64,000 nt of DNA, taken from assembly GCA_016702505.1 (NCBI GenBank), contig JADJDU010000001.1, forward strand, positions 602,475 through 666,474. The letters are read 5' to 3'. Shown here in pieces: positions 19,055-28,133 of this stretch. Within the stretch, counting starts at the first letter, position 1; every line of letters starts with the position of its first letter. Made by a program: the position numbers and the translations under genes. The notes beneath the pieces are model-generated. The model did no database searches. It was not told the origin of the DNA and saw nothing but the letters and a program-made list of their open reading frames with translations. The stretch is from Microthrixaceae bacterium (GTDB taxonomy: Bacteria > Actinomycetota > Acidimicrobiia > Acidimicrobiales > Iamiaceae).

Positions 19055-19131
19055 AGACAGTTTCCAGGGCACCGTGGCCCCGGAGTCCCAGGCCACCCCT
19101 CCCGACCAACCTTCCACCCAGGAGCGCCCCC

Positions 19132-22014
19132 ATGGCCATGGCCCCCGAGCAGACCGGTATCGGCATCGCCCGCCACTTCACCACCGAGGGTGTGCACCCT
19201 TACGACGAGGTGACGTGGGAGCGGCGAGACGCCCGTATCACCAACTACAAGGACGGTTCGGTCGCGTTCGAGCAGCTGGGTGTCGAGTTCCCGGTGGACT
19301 GGTCGCTCAACGCCACCAACATCGTGGCCCAGAAGTACTTCCGCGGCACCCTGGGCACACCCGAACGCGAGGTCTCCCTGCGCCAGGTGATCGACCGGGT
19401 GGCCGACACCATCACCCGCTGGGGTATCGAGGGTGGCTACTTCATCGACGACCGGGAGGCCGAGACCTTCCGGGCCGAGCTCAAGCACCTGCTGGTCCAC
19501 CAGAAGGCCGCCTTCAACTCCCCGGTCTGGTTCAACATCGGTGTGGCCGGTGTTCCCCAGCAGGCATCGGCTTGCTTCATCTTGTCGGTCGACGACCACA
19601 TGGACTCGATCCTGAATTGGTACCGGGAAGAGGGAGTGATCTTCAAGGGTGGTTCGGGTGCCGGCGTCAACCTGTCCCGCATTCGCTCATCGGTGGAGCT
19701 GCTCAAGGGGGGTGGCACCGCGTCGGGACCGGTCAGCTTCATGCGAGGAGCAGATTCCTCGGCCGGCACCATCAAGTCGGGTGGCAAGACTCGACGTGCG
19801 GCCAAGATGGTGATCCTCGACGTCGACCATCCCGACATCGAAGAGTTCATCTGGTGCAAGTCCCGTGAGGAGAAGAAGGCTCGGGCCCTGGCCGACGCCG
19901 GGTTCGACATGGATCTCGACGGCAAGGACAGCCACTCGATCCAGTACCAGAACGCCAACAACTCGGTTCGCGTCACCGACGACTTCATGCAGGCCGTCGT
20001 AGACGACGCCCCCTGGCACCTGCGTGCCGTCACCGACGGTTCGGTAGTCAAGACCATGCCGGCACGCGACCTCATGCGCCAGATCTCCCAGGCCACCTGG
20101 GAGTGCGCCGACCCGGGCATGCAGTTCGACACCACCATCAACAAATGGCACACCGCCCACAACACCGGGCGCATCAATGGTTCGAACCCGTGCTCGGAGT
20201 ACATGCACCTGGACAACTCGGCTTGCAACCTGGCCAGCCTCAACTTGCTCAAGTTCCTCGATGACACCGACACCTTCGACGTCGAGGGCTTCAAGGCTGC
20301 GGTGGCGGTGATCTTCACCGCCCAGGAAATCCTCGTGGGCCGGGCCGATTACCCGACCGACCCGATCGGTGACACGTCCCGCAAGTTCCGCCAGCTCGGC
20401 ATCGGATACGCCAACATCGGCGCCCTGCTCATGGCACTCGGTCACGCCTATGACTCAGATGACGGTCGGGCCTGGGCCGCGGCCATCACCGCCCTCATGA
20501 CCGGGCACGCCTACGCCACTTCGGCCCGCACCGCCAGCCGCATGGGGCCCTTCGCCGGATACGCCGACAACCGTGAGCACATGCTCGGCGTGTTGGACCT
20601 CCACCGCGATGCCGCCGCCCACATCGACGAAGAGCTTGTTCCCGCCGAGCTGCTCTCGGCTGCTCAGCAGAGCTGGGACGAGGCGTGCGAGCTGGGCGAA
20701 CAGTTCGGTGTCCGCAACTCCCAGGCCTCGGTACTGGCGCCCACCGGCACCATCGGTCTGATGATGGACTGCGACACCACTGGCATCGAACCCGACCTCG
20801 GTCTGGTGAAGCTGAAGAAACTGGTCGGTGGCGGCACCATGACCATCGTCAACCAGACCATTCCCAGGGCCCTGGCCCGCCTCGGCTACACCGAGGAGCA
20901 GGTGGCCGACATCGTGGCCTACATCGATACCGAGAAGAGCATCCTGGGAGCCCCCCACCTCGCCGCAGAGCACATCTCGGTGTTCGCATGCTCCATGGGT
21001 GACAACACCATCCACTACATGGGTCACGTGCGCATGATGGCGGCAGTGCAGCCCTTCATCTCGGGGGCCATCTCCAAGACCGTGAACATGCCCCAAGACG
21101 TTTCGGTCGAAGATGTCGAGCAGCTCCACATCGACGCCTGGAAGCTGGGCGTGAAGGCCGTCGCCATCTACCGCGACAACTGCAAGGTGGCCCAACCTCT
21201 CGCCACCGCCAAGAAGGACGACGCCGAGGCACCCGTCGCGGCCGCGCCTCAGGTGGTCGAACGAGAGGTCATCGTGGAGAAGATCGTGGAGAAGGTCGTC
21301 AAGACCCCGACCCGCGAGAAGCTGCCCCGCAACCGGACGTCGCGAACCTTCGAGTTCCGGGTGGCCGACTGCAAGGGCTTCGTCACCGTGGGCGAGTACG
21401 ACGACGGTCGCCCCGGCGAGGTGTTCCTCAAGGTGGCCAAGCAGGGTTCCACCCTGGCCGGCGTCATGGACTCGCTGTCGATCAGCATCAGCTACGCCCT
21501 TCAGTACGGCGTGCCGCTGCGCACCCTGGTCGAGGCCTTCGCCAACACCCGATTCGAGCCGGCGGGGATGACCGACGATCCCGAGCTGAGGATCGCCTCG
21601 TCACTGCTCGATTACATCTTCCGTCGCCTGGCGGTCGACTACCTGACCCTCGAGGAACGTCAGGAACTCGGAATCCTCACCGTGTCCGAGCGCACCCAGC
21701 CCACCCTTCCCGGGGTGGAGGAGACCGTGGTCGAGAACCGCCAGGGCACCGACATGGCCCCGGACCCCAAGTCGATCCCGTCGGCGAACGAGCTGGCCAT
21801 CTCGCTGGCCGACGACGGTGGCCCGGCGCAGGGCAGCCTGTTGGACCGGGCCGGGGTCACCAACCCGATCCCGGTCACGGCCACACCCCCACAGGTCAAG
21901 CCTTCGGCCGCTCACTCCGATGCCCCATACTGCATGCAGTGCGGCGTCCAGATGCAACGGGCGGGATCCTGCCATGCCTGCCCGAGCTGTGGCAGCACCA
22001 GCGGCTGTAGCTGA
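19132..22014 (+). CDS. nrdJ: Vitamin B12-dependent (class II) ribonucleoside-diphosphate reductase
   Basis: A 960-residue adenosylcobalamin-dependent enzyme that converts ribonucleotides to deoxyribonucleotides with or without oxygen. The ten-stranded RNR barrel spans about 100-660, including FNSPVWFNIG, the active-site region NPCSEYMHLDNSACNLASLNL with the radical Cys and Glu, and SVLAPTGTIGLMMDCDTTGIEPD. A long linker with VEREVIVEKIVEKVVKTPTREKLP leads to a TSCPD-type domain (about 725-850) and a C-terminal zinc ribbon (CMQCGVQM ... CHACPSCG). AGGAG stands 7 nt before the first ATG. It stands alone; NrdR control is likely, since nrdR is nearby and an operator candidate lies upstream. Confidence 0.96.
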   Translation: MAMAPEQTGIGIARHFTTEGVHPYDEVTWERRDARITNYKDGSVAFEQLGVEFPVDWSLNATNIVAQKYFRGTLGTPEREVSLRQVIDRVADTITRWGIEGGYFIDDREAETFRAELKHLLVHQKAAFNSPVWFNIGVAGVPQQASACFILSVDDHMDSILNWYREEGVIFKGGSGAGVNLSRIRSSVELLKGGGTASGPVSFMRGADSSAGTIKSGGKTRRAAKMVILDVDHPDIEEFIWCKSREEKKARALADAGFDMDLDGKDSHSIQYQNANNSVRVTDDFMQAVVDDAPWHLRAVTDGSVVKTMPARDLMRQISQATWECADPGMQFDTTINKWHTAHNTGRINGSNPCSEYMHLDNSACNLASLNLLKFLDDTDTFDVEGFKAAVAVIFTAQEILVGRADYPTDPIGDTSRKFRQLGIGYANIGALLMALGHAYDSDDGRAWAAAITALMTGHAYATSARTASRMGPFAGYADNREHMLGVLDLHRDAAAHIDEELVPAELLSAAQQSWDEACELGEQFGVRNSQASVLAPTGTIGLMMDCDTTGIEPDLGLVKLKKLVGGGTMTIVNQTIPRALARLGYTEEQVADIVAYIDTEKSILGAPHLAAEHISVFACSMGDNTIHYMGHVRMMAAVQPFISGAISKTVNMPQDVSVEDVEQLHIDAWKLGVKAVAIYRDNCKVAQPLATAKKDDAEAPVAAAPQVVEREVIVEKIVEKVVKTPTREKLPRNRTSRTFEFRVADCKGFVTVGEYDDGRPGEVFLKVAKQGSTLAGVMDSLSISISYALQYGVPLRTLVEAFANTRFEPAGMTDDPELRIASSLLDYIFRRLAVDYLTLEERQELGILTVSERTQPTLPGVEETVVENRQGTDMAPDPKSIPSANELAISLADDGGPAQGSLLDRAGVTNPIPVTATPPQVKPSAAHSDAPYCMQCGVQMQRAGSCHACPSCGSTSGCS

Positions 22015-22020
22015 TCTGTC

Positions 22021-22051
22021 TGGAGCAGCCCTGCCTTTTCTGGCTGCTCCA
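22021..22051. terminator. First hairpin after nrdJ
   Basis: TGGAGCAGCC and GGCTGCTCCA form a perfect 10-bp stem around an 11-nt loop containing CTTTTC, starting 7 nt after the nrdJ stop. No U-tract follows. Confidence 0.55.
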
Positions 22052-22066
22052 GAGATCTCGTGACGG

Positions 22067-22104
22067 CACAGGGGCCCGGGGTCACTTGACCCCGGGCCCC
22101 TGTG
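22067..22104. terminator. Second, 18-bp perfect hairpin after nrdJ
   Basis: CACAGGGGCCCGGGGTCA at 22067-22084 is perfectly complementary to 22087-22104, with CT between. The stem is very GC-rich but lacks a U-tract. It lies between nrdJ and the opposing gene at 22250 and could end transcription from either side. Confidence 0.6.
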
Positions 22105-22249
22105 TCTGCCCTGGCCAGGGGCGTTTCGGGGGACCGGGTACCGCCCGCCTGGCCACAGGCTCGCCTCTCCGCTCGCCACCTACACCTGGATTCACCGATG
22201 GTGTTCGGCTGAGTGACGAGCTGGAGCAGGTGGATAGGGCGGATCCTGG

Positions 22250-22888
22250 CTACATGATCTTGCGGTAGTAGTGCTGGACGGTGGCACCCAGGTCACCGGA
22301 GTAGATGCCAGCCGCTTCCTCGTCGACGATCTTGACGAAATCGGCGTCGGCGTAGACGCTCTGCTCTGACCGTTGCATCTCGGCGAGGCTCGGGAACGGG
22401 GTGATCCACGCCACCGCGCCGTAGTTGCCTGATGCTCCGATCAGGAAGCTGCACGGGTTGCCCCCGATTCGACCCGCCTCCTCGGCGATTCGAACGCCAA
22501 GCTCGGCGCCCTTGGCCGTACACCCGACGGCACATACCGAAGTAACCACCGCGGCGTACTCGACGGTGGCCGTCGGATCGGGCAGGCCCGTCAGGTACAT
22601 GGCCAGGGAATCGTCGGGTAGGTGTTCGACGTAGGCCGCCCCGCGCTGTACCAAGTCCTGGTATGCCTCGTCGGCCATCAACTTGTCATCGGCGGCCTCA
22701 AGTTGGGTGAGGTCCTCGACGGCAGTGGTCCACGCCAGCGTGCCGAGCTGGGGTGAGAAGGTGCGCGACCACAGCTGGACGTGGAGGTCGGTCGTGTGCC
22801 TGACCGCTTCGGTCACCTCCCCGGCCCACGCGGCTGCATCTCTCGTGGGGCCAGGTCGTAGGCGGACGCTTCTGGTGAACAGGTACAT
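22250..22888 (-). CDS. Conserved hypothetical protein, possible dimeric alpha-beta barrel
   Basis: A 212-residue soluble protein. It begins YLFTRSVRLRPGPTRDAAAWAGEVTEAV, followed by a hydrophobic VQLWSRTFSPQLGTLAWTTAVEDLTQLEAADDKLMADEAYQDLVQRG segment. This strand-helix pattern, repeated in the second half with YGAVAWITPFPSLAEMQRSEQSVYADADFVKIVDEE, is reminiscent of NIPSNAP/ABM-type ferredoxin-like barrels, but I cannot name a family with confidence. AAGGAG lies 7 nt before the ATG, so the start is secure. It is transcribed convergently with nrdJ. Confidence 0.75.
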   Translation of the reverse strand: MYLFTRSVRLRPGPTRDAAAWAGEVTEAVRHTTDLHVQLWSRTFSPQLGTLAWTTAVEDLTQLEAADDKLMADEAYQDLVQRGAAYVEHLPDDSLAMYLTGLPDPTATVEYAAVVTSVCAVGCTAKGAELGVRIAEEAGRIGGNPCSFLIGASGNYGAVAWITPFPSLAEMQRSEQSVYADADFVKIVDEEAAGIYSGDLGATVQHYYRKIM

Positions 22889-23242
22889 GGTGGCTCCTTG
22901 GAGGTGGGCAGGCCGTGGCCTGGACTCGTTCCCTCCGGGTTGCCGACGACTGTTCCCCTTGTCGATGCGGTATCCCTACCGGTGAGTGTCTGCCCGTGGG
23001 TGCGAGTCGTCAACGTTCACCTTCGCCATTCGCTGTAGGTGGGCCTCTGTGCGCAGACGGTCGTCAAGGAGGGGCGTCGATGTGCGGGACGCCTCGGCCA
23101 TGAGGGTATGATCTCGGTACGGCGTCCCGTCTGCGGTGACGGTGGGGGTGGCCCGGTCCGAGGGTCGTTCCGCGATGCCGGTACACGGATGACAGCTCCG
23201 CCACCTCGGTGGCGGCCGACGGCGCAGGGAGTGCCGCACCGA
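22889..23242. other. 354-bp divergent intergenic region
   Basis: Separates the hypothetical gene at 22250 from the SNF2 helicase. A TATGAT box at 23107-23112 could be a -10 element for the helicase; I see no good -35. A short strong hairpin, CCGCCACC-TC-GGTGGCGG at 23198-23215, lies just before the chosen helicase start. No other gene or RNA is evident. Confidence 0.5.
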
Positions 23243-26200
23243 ATGTCTCACCCAACAGCTCTGGAAGCAGCGGCATGGGCCGCTGCGACTGGCTCAGCCA
23301 CATCCGACCAGCTCGCGGCTCTGGAGGCCGACCCGCGCCGGTGGCGCTATGCCCTCGAGGACCTGCTCGAGGACACCGAGGATCGTCTCGACGCGGTTCG
23401 CAAGCTCACCGGCCCCGAACGTCTCCAGGTCGTGGCCGACTTCGAAGGCGAGTTGGCCCGGCTTGAAGCGGCCTACGACCTGCTCACGAAGGTGGGAGAC
23501 AGCTCCTCGGTGGTGGCTGCCATCGCGGCTGCAGACCCAACCGGTGAGGTGAGGCTCCAGGCGTCATGGGGTGGCGGGAACATCGTGGTGTGGGCGGCCG
23601 GACCGGGGGCATCGCCGGCATCGGCCGAAGAGCTGTCGGATCGGCTGGAGGCCATCGGCGGGCCGGCCGTGGGGTGGACGCCGTTCCCGGCCGTTCCACT
23701 GCCATCAGGCGAGCGTGCCGCCGCGCTGGCCATCCCGGTCGGTGAAGCCCTGGGATGGCTGGTGGCCGTCGGAGGTGGCCTGGGTCGAGAAGGCGTGGGT
23801 GCCAGCGTGGCGTGGCTGGGCCGCGCCGCCATCGCCGCGGTCCGATTGGTGGCCAGGGGGGCAGTGGTTCCCACCCTGCCCGCCCACAAGCGCAACGACG
23901 GGCGTGGGCTAGATCTGTCGGTCCGTTGGGTTCCGGCGCTGCTTCCCGAGGACGTGGTCGAACGACTCACCCACGCGATGCCCGGTCCGGTCACGGCCCT
24001 GCCCAACACCAAGCAGGACCCGCGGGTGGTGACCATGGACGTGATCGGGTCGGTAGTCGACGCCGTCGTCCACGAGGCCGCCAGCCGTCTGGAGCTTCCC
24101 GCCCCGCCGCCCAACGTCCAGAGCACCGCCCAGGTGGCCGAGGCCGTGGTGACCCGAGTGGACGGATCCGCGTTCGTGGCCCCCCTGGCCGCTGGTGCCG
24201 AGATCTCCAAGCGACTCGATCGCTGGGCCAGGCCGGTCCTGGGGACATTCACCCCCCGCCTCGTACTTCAGCTCGACCCACCCGATTCTGGCAACCCCTG
24301 GTTCTTGTCGGTGTTGGGCCCAGGCGCAGAAGGTGGGCTCCTTCCCATCGAGGCCGCTATCGCTGACGGCAAGGCCACCAAGGCCTTGGTCGACGAGCTG
24401 GTGCGAGCGGAGCGGGTGGTGCCCGCGCTGTTGCGTCCCGGGGCCATGCGTCGAGGACAGGTCTATCTGAGCCAGGACGAGGCCTGGGAGTTCATGACCA
24501 TCACCGGTCAGGCCCTGGAGGCCGCCGGATTCGAGGTTCGGGTTCCGGCGTTGTCGCGTCGCAAGCCCGCCGCCGGTCTTCGCATGTTCACCGAACCGAC
24601 CGGAGACACCGTGGTGGGTGCCCAGCAGCTCTCCAACGTGCGGTGGTCGGTCCTGTTCGATGATGTCGAACTGAGCGCGGCCGACATCGCGCGCTTGGCC
24701 GAGGAGGCCAGGCCACTGGTCATGTCGCACGGTCGATGGGTGGAGCTCGACAAGGTCGACTTGAAGGAGGCGGCCGCCGCCCTCGCCGAGCGGGCCAACA
24801 AGACCCGTCTGACCGGGGCCGAGATCCTCCGCCATTCCGTGGGGTTGGAAGGCACATCTCTGGCCGGTGGTCTCCAGGTCGACGGCACGAGCTGGGCATC
24901 CAACCTGTTGGCGTCGGCGTCATCGCTGCCCACCGACCTTCCCACCAGTCCCGAGGGGTTCTCCGGTGAGCTACGGGCCTATCAGGCCGAAGCCCTGGCC
25001 TGGCTCGGCTTCCTCGACGTGGCCGAGTTGGGCGGATGCCTCGCTTTGGACATGGGCCTGGGCAAGACGCCCACCATGCTCGCTCACCTGGGGCGCAGCG
25101 CTCGGTCCGGATCCGGTACCGCCTTGGTGGTGGCCCCGCCGGCTGTGGTCGGCAACTGGGCCGCTGAGGCGGCCAAGTTCACCCCAGCTCTGAACGTCGT
25201 GGTCCACCACGGCGCGGGCCGGGCCAGCGGGGCGGCTCTGAAGCGGTCCATCGAGCGGGCCGACGTGGTGATCACCACCTATGGCACCGCGGTGCGAGAC
25301 GTGGACCAGCTCGCCGAGATCGAGTGGGCCCGGGTCGTGCTCGACGAGGCCCAGGTAATCAAGAACCCGGCCAACGAGACGGCCCAACAGCTCCGTCGCC
25401 TGCCAGCCCGGAGCCGTATCGCCCTGACCGGGACCCCCATCGAAAACGGTCTGGGCGACCTGTGGGCCATCCTCGACTTCTGCAACCCGAGCCTGGTCGG
25501 TCCTCGGCCCCAGTTCATCGCCCAACTGTCGGGTGAGGGCGAGGCCGCGCTGAAAGCTCTCAATGGCCTGCTGGTGTTCCGCCGCACGAAGAGCGAGCCC
25601 GACGTGGCCGCTGAGCTTCCCGACCGTATCGATGAGCTCGACCACTGCCTGATGACCCCCGAGCAGATCGGCCTCTACCAGGCGGTGCTCGACAGCTTGG
25701 TGGTGGATGCCACCAAGGTGGGAGGCGAGCCCAAGCAGGGCGCGATCCTGGCTGCCATCACTGCCCTCAAGCGGATCTGCAACCACCCGTCCGCCTACGA
25801 GAAGGACGACGATCGCCCGCTGGCAGGGCGGTCGGGCAAGCTGAACCGGCTCGAGGAGATCGTCGACACGGTGTTCGCCGCCGGGGAGAAGATCTTGATC
25901 TTCACCCACTTCGCCGAGTGGGGTGTGAGGCTGGCCGCCCACCTCACCGACGTCACCGGCGTAGCCGTGTCCTGCTACCACGGTGGTCTGGCCCGCGGGA
26001 CCAGAGATCGCATGGTCGAGGATTTCCAGCAGGGGAGCGGGGCCGGCGCCCTGGTCCTGTCGCTCAAGGCCGGCGGCACGGGCCTCAACCTCACCGCCGC
26101 CAACCATGTGGTTCTCTACGACCGCTGGTGGAACCCAGCGGTGGAGGATCAGGCCCGAGACCGGGCTTGGCGCATCGGCCAGACCAAGACCGTCATCTCA

Positions 26201-26380
26201 CACCGTCTGGTCTGCCCCGGAACCGTCGACGAGCGGGTCGAGGAGGTGGTGGCCGGCAAACGCCACATCGCCGATCTGGTGCTGCCCAAGTCCTCCTCGC
26301 TGGCCGACCTGGACGCCACCCAGCTCCGCGCCGCTCTCGGGCTGCGCACCGACGAGCTCCTCACGGAGGACGACGAGTGA
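23243..26380 (+). CDS. SNF2/RapA-family DEAD-like helicase (ATPase)
   Basis: About 1045 residues. An N-terminal half of roughly 570 residues with no catalytic motif (including a region like the 'SNF2 helicase-associated' domain, DEAWEFMTITGQALEAAGFEVRVP) precedes a complete SNF2 ATPase: motif I DMGLGKTPT, motif II DEAQ in VLDEAQVIKNP, motif III LTGTPIENGLGDLWAI, and the C-terminal helicase lobe with ILIFTHFAEWGVRLAAHL, SLKAGGTGLNLTAANHVVLYDRWWNPAVEDQARDRAWRIGQ. Such proteins remodel protein-nucleic acid complexes. ATG 23243 was chosen by start of conserved helix; ATG 23189 is possible. The small gene at 26377 overlaps its stop by 4 nt. Confidence 0.9.
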   Translation: MSHPTALEAAAWAAATGSATSDQLAALEADPRRWRYALEDLLEDTEDRLDAVRKLTGPERLQVVADFEGELARLEAAYDLLTKVGDSSSVVAAIAAADPTGEVRLQASWGGGNIVVWAAGPGASPASAEELSDRLEAIGGPAVGWTPFPAVPLPSGERAAALAIPVGEALGWLVAVGGGLGREGVGASVAWLGRAAIAAVRLVARGAVVPTLPAHKRNDGRGLDLSVRWVPALLPEDVVERLTHAMPGPVTALPNTKQDPRVVTMDVIGSVVDAVVHEAASRLELPAPPPNVQSTAQVAEAVVTRVDGSAFVAPLAAGAEISKRLDRWARPVLGTFTPRLVLQLDPPDSGNPWFLSVLGPGAEGGLLPIEAAIADGKATKALVDELVRAERVVPALLRPGAMRRGQVYLSQDEAWEFMTITGQALEAAGFEVRVPALSRRKPAAGLRMFTEPTGDTVVGAQQLSNVRWSVLFDDVELSAADIARLAEEARPLVMSHGRWVELDKVDLKEAAAALAERANKTRLTGAEILRHSVGLEGTSLAGGLQVDGTSWASNLLASASSLPTDLPTSPEGFSGELRAYQAEALAWLGFLDVAELGGCLALDMGLGKTPTMLAHLGRSARSGSGTALVVAPPAVVGNWAAEAAKFTPALNVVVHHGAGRASGAALKRSIERADVVITTYGTAVRDVDQLAEIEWARVVLDEAQVIKNPANETAQQLRRLPARSRIALTGTPIENGLGDLWAILDFCNPSLVGPRPQFIAQLSGEGEAALKALNGLLVFRRTKSEPDVAAELPDRIDELDHCLMTPEQIGLYQAVLDSLVVDATKVGGEPKQGAILAAITALKRICNHPSAYEKDDDRPLAGRSGKLNRLEEIVDTVFAAGEKILIFTHFAEWGVRLAAHLTDVTGVAVSCYHGGLARGTRDRMVEDFQQGSGAGALVLSLKAGGTGLNLTAANHVVLYDRWWNPAVEDQARDRAWRIGQTKTVISHRLVCPGTVDERVEEVVAGKRHIADLVLPKSSSLADLDATQLRAALGLRTDELLTEDDE

Positions 26381-26700
26381 ACCAACAAGCCCAGCCGAAC
26401 CAGCCAGCCCAGTCCGCGGGCGGGGGAGGGGGCGGATCGCGCCGCAACAAGCGGCGACGTCAACAGGTACGGCCCCGGTCGGGTGACCTTTGGCGCCCCG
26501 TTCCCCAGCTCCCAGACCCAGAACCGATCGCCGCCGCTACCGACCCCGGGATACTGCTCCGGTCGCTCGGCTCGCCCCCTCTTCAAGGCCAGGGGTCCCA
26601 GGCTGAACATGCCTTCGAGCTGGTGGTACGCCGTTCGGCCCTGCTGGCCTCGGCTCTGGCCGCCGCTGCTGGACTGTTGGCCGAACCTGACAGCGACTGA
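26377..26700 (+). CDS. Small basic hypothetical protein coupled to the SNF2 helicase
   Basis: A 107-residue protein starting at GTG in a GTGA overlap with the helicase stop. The N-terminus has a Gln/Pro segment, GGGGGGSRRNKRRRQQVRPRSGDLW (a highly basic, probably nucleic-acid-binding stretch), and then a helical C-terminus with HAFELVVRRSALLASALAAAAGLLA. The tight coupling suggests it works with the helicase, perhaps as a DNA- or RNA-binding partner. No family recognised. Confidence 0.7.
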   Translation: MNQQAQPNQPAQSAGGGGGGSRRNKRRRQQVRPRSGDLWRPVPQLPDPEPIAAATDPGILLRSLGSPPLQGQGSQAEHAFELVVRRSALLASALAAAAGLLAEPDSD

Positions 26701-26847
26701 GCCTGGGCCATCGATCGGTGGATCGAGGCTGAGTGCCAGCACCGGTACATGGGTCCGATCCCGGGGCGGGCGGACCGACCGCCTGAAACCGGTGAGCGTT
26801 CAGCGGTAGCCTGGCTATTCGTTCAGGGGATATCTAGGGGTCAGAAC

Positions 26848-28089
26848 ATGGTCGCCACCACCGACATGCCGATAGCCGCGGGGGTCTCGACCTCATCGGA
26901 GTCCAAGGTGCGCTTCGGTGCCTTGGCCGTAGCCGGGCTGGGATCGTTGGGGGCAGGTGCGATACACGCCACCGCCATTGGAGTGCATGGCGACCACGCT
27001 GCTACGGCCCGCACTTTCGCCGTGCTGGCCGCGCTCCAGTTGGCCTGGGGAGCGGTGGCGCTGGTGGCATCGGGACGCGCCGTCTGCGTCAGCGGTGCGA
27101 TCCTGGGTGCGGCCGCGGTGAGCGGCTGGGTTCTGGCCAAGACCTCAGGGATCTCCTTCGTCGATGGGCTGGGCGAGTCCGAGGCGATCCAGTTCGCAGA
27201 CGCCGCCGCCGCGGCATTGGCCCTCACCGCGACGGTGATCGCCCTTCGCCATCTGATGTCAGGTCTTTCGGGAGTCAGATCCCAGGGCCCGGGATCGTCG
27301 ATGCTGGCGGGGGTGGGCGCCGGCGTTCTGGCGGTGGCGATTGTGGCCATGGTCACCGCAGGAGGCCATTCCCACGCCGGCACCCATGGATCGTCCGAGG
27401 CTCACGACGAGTCGACGGCCCATGCCGACGGTGCAACCCACGCTGACAGCGAAGCCCACGGCGATGACGGGACCCACATCGCCGCCGTACCGAAGCCCTA
27501 TGACCCGACCCTTCCCATCGACCTGTCGGGAACCCCGGGCGTGACGCCGGCCCAACAGGCGCGAGCTGAGAACTTGATCGCCATCACCTTGGATCGCCTG
27601 CCCCGCTACGCCGACGCCGCCGTGGCCGAGGCAGACGGGTTCCGCTCGATCGGTGATGGCTTCACCGGACACGAGCACTTCATCAACTGGAACTACATCA
27701 ACGACGACCACATCTTGAACCCCGACTATCCCGAATCGCTTGTCTATGAGGCCGGGCCGGGAGGGTCCCGCAGGCTGGTGTCGGCCATGTTCATGATGAA
27801 GCAGGGGGCCACACTCGACCAGGTCCCAGATGTGGGTGGTGCGCTCACCCAGTGGCACATCCATGACGACCTGTGCTTCACCGACGACCCGGTGGCGCCC
27901 CGGGTGGCGGGGGTGACCAGCGTCGGGGGTCAGTGTCAACCGCCGCTAAAGAAGTTCCAGCCCACCCCCATGATCCACGTCTGGATCAGCCCCCATCGGT
28001 GTGGGCCGTTCGCGGCGTTGGAGGGCGTGGCTGGAGGTCAGGTGGCCGAGGGCGAGACCCAGTTGTGCGACCACGCCCACGGCAGCTGA
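26848..28089 (+). CDS. Membrane protein with His-rich loop and extracytoplasmic conserved domain
   Basis: A 413-residue protein. AGGGG stands 8 nt before the ATG; a longer open frame upstream lacks a start signal. About five hydrophobic segments occupy residues 22-175. A His/Asp/Glu-rich stretch (about 180-215, HSHAGTH ... HGDDGTH) follows, then a globular C-terminal domain of about 190 residues rich in His, Trp, Asp and Asn (GHEHFINWNYINDDHILNPDYPESLVYE, LTQWHIHDDLCF, MIHVWISPHRCGPF). The His-rich linker resembles those of metal transporters or metallochaperones, and the conserved His residues suggest metal binding. I do not recognise the family; function unknown. Confidence 0.75.
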   Translation: MVATTDMPIAAGVSTSSESKVRFGALAVAGLGSLGAGAIHATAIGVHGDHAATARTFAVLAALQLAWGAVALVASGRAVCVSGAILGAAAVSGWVLAKTSGISFVDGLGESEAIQFADAAAAALALTATVIALRHLMSGLSGVRSQGPGSSMLAGVGAGVLAVAIVAMVTAGGHSHAGTHGSSEAHDESTAHADGATHADSEAHGDDGTHIAAVPKPYDPTLPIDLSGTPGVTPAQQARAENLIAITLDRLPRYADAAVAEADGFRSIGDGFTGHEHFINWNYINDDHILNPDYPESLVYEAGPGGSRRLVSAMFMMKQGATLDQVPDVGGALTQWHIHDDLCFTDDPVAPRVAGVTSVGGQCQPPLKKFQPTPMIHVWISPHRCGPFAALEGVAGGQVAEGETQLCDHAHGS

Positions 28090-28094
28090 CCTGT

Positions 28095-28133
28095 AGCGAC
28101 GACGACCGGACCTATCCGCTCGGGTCCTAGGGG
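28095..28133 (+). repeat. Intergenic repeat R1, copy A (core only)
   Basis: AGCGACGACGACCGGACC followed by TATCCGCTCGGGTCCTAGG. It matches the core of R1 copies B and D and contains the GGACC-N10-GGTCC stem. It lies in the tail-to-tail gap after the membrane-protein gene and supplies the TAG stop of the opposing gene (28127-28129). Confidence 0.7.

Larger units (their letters stand above)
18452..19131. other. 680-bp non-coding region upstream of nrdJ
   Basis: Holds no convincing gene. From left to right: the MarR gene's upstream sequence; DnaA-box-like motifs at 18630-18691; GC-rich sequence without clear signals at 18720-18950; a promoter-like TTGACA at 18962-18967 with TGTAGT at 18986-18991 (18-bp spacer); and an apparent nrdJ leader of about 130 nt with an 8-4-8 inverted repeat. 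I looked for a cobalamin riboswitch and saw no B12-box. Confidence 0.6.

Noticed and set aside
18452..19131. Cobalamin riboswitch before the B12-dependent nrdJ
   Set aside because: No B12-box or expected conserved core could be found in either strand of the leader.
22232..22252. Further R2 copy at the end of the hypothetical gene
   Set aside because: GGCGGATCCTGGCT resembles the reverse of the R2 start with one mismatch, but 14 bp alone is too short to call.
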